DNA from: Breznakiella homolactica
GTDB lineage: Bacteria > Spirochaetota > Spirochaetia > Treponematales > Breznakiellaceae
DNA: 64,000 bases
Reading direction: 5' to 3'
Assembly: GCF_016616095.2 (NCBI RefSeq)
Contig: NZ_CP067089.2
Span: 3,472,001 to 3,536,000 of the forward strand
The translations under genes and the position numbers were made by a program. Numbering within the stretch: position 1 is the stretch's first letter; each line of letters opens with the position of its first letter. This document shows, in pieces, positions 60,034 to 64,000 of this stretch. The notes beneath the pieces were generated by a model. It worked only from the letters and a program-made list of their open reading frames with translations. It had not been told where the DNA came from and searched no databases.

Positions 60034-60198
60034 ATATAACAGCGTGTATCCGCGGACGCGCCTATCGGCGCTGGCCTTCGTTCGGCTAGGTCACGTTCGT
60101 TCCCACGCCTCACTCTGGCACATTGTGCAGTGGCGGTCTTTGCTACGCAAATCCCTATTAGCCACTGCACAACGTCGGATACACCCGGGACGTTAGAC
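60034..60198 (+). repeat. attC 11, class B
   Basis: ATATAAC (60034-60040; inverse core with an irregular A) to GTTAGAC (60192-60198), 165 bases. Inner stem TGTGCAGTGGC with GCCACTGCACA, shared with attC 15. Confidence 0.88.
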
Positions 60199-60256
60199 GA
60201 CATACATTAGGCCAATAATATATAAATACATTTTCTAATAAAATTGTACTTGCCGC

Positions 60257-60278
60257 ATGATAGTATATATGCTATCAT
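60257..60278. promoter_or_regulatory. HicAB operator and promoter
   Basis: ATGATAG (60257-60263) and CTATCAT (60272-60278) form a 7-bp dyad, 7 bases before the hicA start. TTGCCG (60250-60255) and TATCAT (60273-60278) at 17-base spacing form a plausible promoter that the dyad covers. HicB would be expected to bind here. Confidence 0.55.
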
Positions 60279-60285
60279 ATATTAT

Positions 60286-60519
60286 ATGAATATTGATGGC
60301 TTAAAGAATCCAAAGAATGTAAAATTTGAGGATTTACTAAAGATTTGTATCCACTATTTTGGAAAGCCAAGGATTACTGGAAGCCATCATATTTTTAAAA
60401 CACCTTGGAAAGGAGATCCAAGGATAAATATCCAAAAAGATGGAAAAATGGCAAAACCATATCAAGTAAAAATGGTTTTAAGGGCACTGGAAAAACTAGA
60501 GGAAAAACATGGAAGCTAA
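60286..60519 (+). CDS. hicA: HicA toxin (cassette 12)
   Basis: A 77-residue mRNA interferase of the HicA fold. 'NVKFEDLLKICIHYFGKPRI' is followed by the key 'TGSHHIFKTPW' with the catalytic His near residue 38, and 'GKMAKPYQVKMVLRALEKL'. ATG 60286 lies 7 bases after the dyad operator. HicA overlaps hicB by 11 bases. Toxin-antitoxin pairs are common in large chromosomal integrons, where they may stabilise the array. Confidence 0.88.
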   Translation: MNIDGLKNPKNVKFEDLLKICIHYFGKPRITGSHHIFKTPWKGDPRINIQKDGKMAKPYQVKMVLRALEKLEEKHGS

Positions 60520-60841
60520 AGACTTAGTTGATAAATATACATACAGGGTAGAATGGTCAGAAGAAGATAATGCGCATATTGCGCGGTGCCTTGAATTTTC
60601 TTCATTAATGGCCCACGGGGATACAGCAAAGAAAGCCTTAATGGAGATAGAGAAAGTGGTAAAAGAAACCATTGAATGGATGGAAGAAGAAAAAGAAGAA
60701 ATTCCGGAACCATTCGGGTTAAAAAAATATAAAGGCAATTTAACGTTAAGAATACCTTCGGAAGTACATAGGAAATTAGCAATAAAATCAGCCGAAGAAG
60801 GTATTTCAGTAAATCAATACATATTGTCAAAAATATCCTAA
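60509..60841 (+). CDS. hicB: HicB antitoxin (cassette 12)
   Basis: A 110-residue antitoxin. The N-terminal HicB fold is 'YTYRVEWSEEDNAHIARCLEF' in outline, 'AHGDTAKKALMEIEKVVKETI', and the C-terminal ribbon-helix-helix 'GNLTLRIPSEVHRKLAIKSA' with 'GISVNQYIL' binds DNA. It blocks HicA and represses the operon. It is the second gene of the cassette, ending 8 bases before attC 12. Confidence 0.9.
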   Translation: MEAKDLVDKYTYRVEWSEEDNAHIARCLEFSSLMAHGDTAKKALMEIEKVVKETIEWMEEEKEEIPEPFGLKKYKGNLTLRIPSEVHRKLAIKSAEEGISVNQYILSKIS

Positions 60842-60849
60842 TGTACGTC

Positions 60850-60998
60850 GTCTAACAAACGCTATACGCTGCGCCGCCCATGCGGGCGGCTCGGGTTTCG
60901 CTGCGGCTAGGTCAGCTACGCTTCCCACGCCTCCGCTCAACCACATTTGCTTCGGCCCGGTTGGCCTCAGCAAACGTCGTATAGCTGTAACGTTAAGT
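60850..60998 (+). repeat. attC 12, class A
   Basis: GTCTAAC (60850-60856) to GTTAAGT (60992-60998), 149 bases, standard class A. Confidence 0.93.
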
Positions 60999-61042
60999 GC
61001 AATACCCATTGACTTTTGTTTTAAAAAAAAAGAGGAGTTTTT

Positions 61043-61750
61043 GTGGGAAAACCAATAACAACATTATTTATGCTTATGTCTGTTGATGGAAAAATATCTA
61101 CTGGAAATATTGATGAGCGCGATGTAGATAAAGATTTTCCAAAAATTATTGGAATAAAAGATGGTTTAAAACAATATTATGAAATAGAAAAAACAACGGA
61201 CCTCTTTTCAATGAATAGTGGAAAGGTAATGGCAAAAATTGGCTCAAATATTAAAAAAGAAAATGTGTCTAAAATTAGCGTAAGTTTTATAATTATAGAC
61301 AATAAACCACATTTGAATCATATTGGCATTGAATATTTTATAAAATTATCAAAAGGATTTTATCTAGTTACAAACAATAGAAATCATCCTGCATTTGAAT
61401 ATAAAAACGAAGAAAATTTTCATATAATTTATTATGAAAATAAAATAGATTTTGTGGATTTGTTTGATAAATTAAAAAATAAATATGGGATAAAATCAAT
61501 GACTATTCAAACTGGAGGGACATTAAATTCAATTTTATTGAGAGAAAAATTGATTGATAAAATATCAATAGTTATAGCACCGGCATTAATTGGTGGGAAA
61601 GAAACCTCAACATTAATTGACGGAGAGTCATTACAAACATTTGATGATCTAAAAAAAATAAAGGCATTAAAGTTAATAGAAAATAAGACATTAATGGATT
61701 CATATATAAACTTAAAATATGAAATAATGAATGAAACAAAAATAGAATAA
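61043..61750 (+). CDS. RibD C-terminal / dihydrofolate-reductase-like protein (cassette 13)
   Basis: A 235-residue protein of the RibD-reductase superfamily. 'TTLFMLMSVDGKISTGN' near residue 6 is the typical N-terminal strand and loop; 'SMTIQTGGTLNSILLREKLID' in outline near residue 150 and 'ISIVIAPALIGGKETSTLIDG' in outline form the NADPH-binding half. The GTG start at 61043 has GAGGAG 7 bases upstream. The substrate may be a pteridine, a riboflavin precursor or a drug-like compound. Confidence 0.82.
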   Translation: MGKPITTLFMLMSVDGKISTGNIDERDVDKDFPKIIGIKDGLKQYYEIEKTTDLFSMNSGKVMAKIGSNIKKENVSKISVSFIIIDNKPHLNHIGIEYFIKLSKGFYLVTNNRNHPAFEYKNEENFHIIYYENKIDFVDLFDKLKNKYGIKSMTIQTGGTLNSILLREKLIDKISIVIAPALIGGKETSTLIDGESLQTFDDLKKIKALKLIENKTLMDSYINLKYEIMNETKIE

Positions 61751-61766
61751 AAACAATGGGTACTGC

Positions 61767-61915
61767 ACTTAACAAACGCTATACACTACGCCGCCCATTC
61801 GGGCGGCTCGGGTTTCGCTACGGCTAGGTCAGCTACGCTTCCCACGCCTCCGCTCAACCACATTTGCCTCGCGCCGGTTGCGCTCGGCAAACGTCGTATA
61901 GCTGTAACGTTAGAC
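61767..61915 (+). repeat. attC 13, class A
   Basis: ACTTAAC (61767-61773) to GTTAGAC (61909-61915), 149 bases; the right inner arm GCCTCGCGCCGGTTGCGCTCGGC is shared with attC 3. Confidence 0.93.
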
Positions 61916-61950
61916 GCAATGCCCCAGAATTAACGCAAAGAAGATATTGA

Positions 61951-62814
61951 ATGAGTATATTTGTACACTTAACAGAAGAAAGAAATAAGAACAAAATAAT
62001 ACAGAATGGTATTAAAACCAGTAAAATACATTATGAAAACATTCCTAAAGGTGTTTTCTGTATGCCGGTTATTAATGATTTTTATGCAACCCATCAATGG
62101 CTACGAGAGATTAAACAATATAATTCCGGAAACGAAATAATAGCAGTATATTTTCGTATACCAGATGATGATGAAGTTTATTATGGAAAATATACTGAAA
62201 AAATGATTATGGGTTTATCAAAAGAAGCTCATAAAACTTTTCTTAGTCTGGAAGATAAGATGGGATTCCAGACAATAATTGAAAGGAAAATAAGTTCAAA
62301 AGAAATTATTAGAATAAAAAATTTGCCGCAAGTTATTGGATGGAGGCATTATCCAAAATCTCACGAAAGAAAAAGATGTTTATGCCCAGCTTGTTTATTG
62401 AAAGGAAGTTATAAATCAACAGCATTAAAAGAATTGGAACAAGAAAGCTTATTTAAAGAACTAATAAAAGCAACTGATAATGATAAAATTAAAAGTATTC
62501 TCTGGAAAATTGATGATTTAGGTTTGCGAGGAGAAATTGGAAGTAAAGAAGAAAAGCTCATTAATGAATATCTTAATTCAAATGATGATGGAATTAGGAC
62601 TGCTGCTATTAACTGTTTAACCACTTTATACAGAGGTAATTATAAAGATAAATTCTTGGAAATAATCTATGGAAAAGATAGTATTGATGTAATTGAAACG
62701 GCGATTGATTCATTAATAAGAATTTATAATGATACAATTGTTGAAGAAATAGATCTTTCAAAATGTAATGAAGAAACGATAAGATTAATAAATGAATATA
62801 AAGATTTAGATTAA
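61951..62814 (+). CDS. Hypothetical protein with HEAT-like C-terminus (cassette 14)
   Basis: A 287-residue soluble protein. The N-terminal half ('FVHLTEERNKNKIIQNGIKT', 'KGVFCMPVINDFYATHQWLR') has the look of an ADP-ribosyltransferase-like or RES-like fold but lacks motifs I can name. The middle has 'RKRCLCPACLLKG', a possible zinc site. The C-terminal ~130 residues are helical repeats ('GIRTAAINCLTTLYRG', 'DVIETAIDSLIRIYND') of HEAT type. A defence or toxin role is possible; none is shown. Confidence 0.55.
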   Translation: MSIFVHLTEERNKNKIIQNGIKTSKIHYENIPKGVFCMPVINDFYATHQWLREIKQYNSGNEIIAVYFRIPDDDEVYYGKYTEKMIMGLSKEAHKTFLSLEDKMGFQTIIERKISSKEIIRIKNLPQVIGWRHYPKSHERKRCLCPACLLKGSYKSTALKELEQESLFKELIKATDNDKIKSILWKIDDLGLRGEIGSKEEKLINEYLNSNDDGIRTAAINCLTTLYRGNYKDKFLEIIYGKDSIDVIETAIDSLIRIYNDTIVEEIDLSKCNEETIRLINEYKDLD

Positions 62815-62832
62815 ATGAAGCTAGGGCACTGC

Positions 62833-62997
62833 GTCTAACAGCGTGTATCCGCAGACGCGCACTTCGTGCGCTGGCCTGCGTTCGGCTAGGTCAGCTGCGC
62901 TTCCCACGCCTCACTTCGGCACATTGGACAGCAGCGGCCTTGCTTCGCAAGTCCTATTAGCTGCTGTCCAACGTCGGATACACCCGAAACGTTAGAT
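62833..62997 (+). repeat. attC 14, class B
   Basis: GTCTAAC (62833-62839) to GTTAGAT (62991-62997), 165 bases; last arm CGGATACACCCGAAAC differs by two bases from the usual CGGGAC. Confidence 0.92.
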
Positions 62998-63044
62998 GCA
63001 ATTGCGCACGGTTATCAAAATAAAAAACTATCTGAAGGTATTTT

Positions 63045-63500
63045 GTGAGACTAGAACGTTCAATAAATGAGATTCTAAAATCAGAACAGGATATAGTTAC
63101 TGATTTATTAGTGTTTTATGATGACGGGAAAGATTATTCAAAAATCATTTATACGGATTGGTCGGCAAAAGATGTTTTAGGTCATATACTATCATGGCAT
63201 GAAAGTTTTGCGAGAAATGTTAGTGATATAGTAGAAGATAGAAAACCTAATCCCTTAAAAGGTTCTTTATATGAAGTTAATGAAAATGGAGTGAGACAAT
63301 TTAAGGAAACTCCAATAAGGGAATTATCGCAACGACTGATTGAAGCTCAAAAAATTATAAATGAAAATATCTTAAATAAGAAAATAGAATTGATACCCTA
63401 TAAAAAAGGTTCAAGAAGTTATTCACCTCAAGAACATTTGGAAGTTGTATATAAACATATAAAAAATCATTTGACTGATTTAAATAAAGCCTATAAATAA
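63045..63500 (+). CDS. DinB/ClbS-like four-helix protein (cassette 15, gene 1)
   Basis: A 151-residue protein. 'DWSAKDVLGHILSWHESFAR' near residue 43 and 'YSPQEHLEVVYKHIKNHLTDL' near 125 give the His residues that bind metal in DinB/DfsB four-helix proteins; ClbS members hydrolyse the toxin colibactin or protect DNA. GTG 63045 has GAAGG 5 bases upstream. The neighbouring HAD gene starts 6 bases after its stop, within the same cassette. Confidence 0.78.
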   Translation: MRLERSINEILKSEQDIVTDLLVFYDDGKDYSKIIYTDWSAKDVLGHILSWHESFARNVSDIVEDRKPNPLKGSLYEVNENGVRQFKETPIRELSQRLIEAQKIINENILNKKIELIPYKKGSRSYSPQEHLEVVYKHIKNHLTDLNKAYK

Positions 63501-63506
63501 ATATAA

Positions 63507-63986
63507 ATGAAAATAGCGATAGATATGGATAATACATTAATAGATGAACTTGGCTCAACAAAACGTCCTGGAATTGAATATTTTCTTGAGACAATTTCAC
63601 AGAAAAATGAACTTCATTTATTGACAAATTCGACTAAGGCGAGAGCCTTGGAAATAATGAAATATAATGATTTAAGAAAGTATTTTGTAGATGTTATCGC
63701 GAGAGAAGATTATGATCCGGAAGGAAAAGGAATTTATAAGGATTTACGAAAATATGATTTTGATATACTCATTGATGATGACCCAGAGGAAATACAAATT
63801 ATTGGGGTAGGCGCAACTGCATCTAACAGCGTGTATCCGCAGACGCGCACTTCGTGCGCTGGCCTGCGTTCGGCTAGGTCAGCTTACGCTTCCCACGCCT
63901 CACTCCGGCACATTGTGCAGTGGCGGTCTTTGCTACGCAAATCCCTATTACCCACTGCACAACGTCGGATACACCCGGGACGTTAG
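63507..63986 (+). CDS. HAD-family phosphatase reading into attC (cassette 15, gene 2)
   Basis: A 159-residue frame. Residues 1-103 are a HAD hydrolase: motif I 'IAIDMDNTLIDE' at residue 3, motif II 'LHLLTNSTKARA' near 33, motif III/IV 'DFDILIDDDPEEIQII' near 90 with the two Asp. From about residue 105 the frame is attC 15 DNA, ending at TAG in the core. So the last ~54 residues (rich in Arg, Ser) are not part of any natural fold. The normal HAD end is missing about 20 residues. It may be inactive or tolerate the tail. Confidence 0.75.
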   Translation: MKIAIDMDNTLIDELGSTKRPGIEYFLETISQKNELHLLTNSTKARALEIMKYNDLRKYFVDVIAREDYDPEGKGIYKDLRKYDFDILIDDDPEEIQIIGVGATASNSVYPQTRTSCAGLRSARSAYASHASLRHIVQWRSLLRKSLLPTAQRRIHPGR

Positions 63987-63988
63987 GC
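63821..63988 (+). repeat. attC 15, class B
   Basis: ATCTAAC (63821-63827) to GTTAGGC (63982-63988), 168 bases. The HAD gene runs through it. Inner stem TGTGCAGTGG with CCACTGCACA. The start of cassette 16 follows. Confidence 0.92.
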
Positions 63989-64000
63989 GCAATCTTTTAT

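Larger units (their letters stand above)
46834..64000 (+). mobile_element. Chromosomal integron with 15-cassette array
   Basis: It comprises a tyrosine recombinase (46834-48075), an attI-like site ending at 48231, then 15 complete cassettes each ending in an attC, all on the plus strand, and the start of a 16th at 63983. The integrase and cassettes share orientation, the unusual arrangement reported for Treponema denticola. Cassette bodies are AT-rich, unlike the backbone, while attC sites are GC-rich. The array leaves the window on the right, so its true size is unknown. Confidence 0.92.

Noticed and set aside
53849..61009. Recurrent minus-strand frames with a common peptide (NVTAIRR.., GPKQMWLSGG..)
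   Set aside because: They are translations of class A attC sites, not genes; they have no ribosome sites and vanish outside the sites.
49958..63988. Recurring repeats could be read as a CRISPR-like array
   Set aside because: Repeat units are about 150-165 bases, internally palindromic, end in GTTRRRY cores and are separated by genes of varied length; there are no cas genes.

Overview
The window looks like a spirochaete chromosome of the Treponema type. This is inferred from several things: a chromosomal integron whose integrase lies on the same strand as its cassettes (the layout reported for Treponema denticola), GGG-rich surface beta-helix repeats, a flagellar-rod-like secreted protein and the general gene set. 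The backbone (1-46 kb) is moderately GC-rich. The right end (48-64 kb) is strongly AT-rich, interrupted by GC-rich recombination sites.

Layout. 1-8.9 kb: end of a beta-helix surface protein, a radical SAM protein, an RRM RNA-binding protein, and a leftward operon (corrinoid-methyltransferase-like UroD protein, sugar ABC importer without an ATPase, UPF0597 desulfidase-like protein) divergent from a GntR regulator. 8.9-25.5 kb: a contractile phage-tail cluster collinear with the Mu tail genes from gp37 to the fibre, with LexA-type repressor, Mor-type activator, holin-like protein and M15 endopeptidase. It has no capsid, portal, terminase or transposase gene, so it is best read as a tailocin. 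25.6-46.6 kb: housekeeping genes (thioesterase, Nudix, glnS, diguanylate cyclase, tRNA-Arg, purL, nadE, SDR, DUF1007 plus NicO metal exporter) and two iron loci (feoA-feoB-Cys-rich protein; flavodoxin-DUF3793) that share a 16-bp operator-like palindrome.

46.8-64 kb: a tyrosine recombinase, an attI-like site and an array of 15 complete gene cassettes separated by 15 attC sites, running off the right edge. The attC sites form two sequence classes (about 149 bp and about 165 bp). Cassette genes include an OLD-family nuclease (first position), HicA/HicB, an FlgG-like secreted protein, a YARHG protein, a GNAT acetyltransferase, a RibD-like reductase, a DinB-like protein, a HAD phosphatase that reads into its attC, and several unknown secreted or membrane proteins.

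The most unusual observation is at the cassette ends. In 14 of 15 cassettes the first 14-20 bases are the reverse complement of the last 14-20 bases, well past the 7-bp core, although this sequence differs from cassette to cassette. The pairing is broken at the same place (base 11) every time by an A/C opposition, which becomes a T/G wobble on the bottom strand. The one cassette that fails the rule (59.04-60.03 kb) also carries a truncated gene and a half copy of a repeat, as expected for a fusion of two cassettes. The recombinase lacks the long insertion typical of IntI and has an N-terminal extension of about 130 residues, so this may be a divergent integron type.
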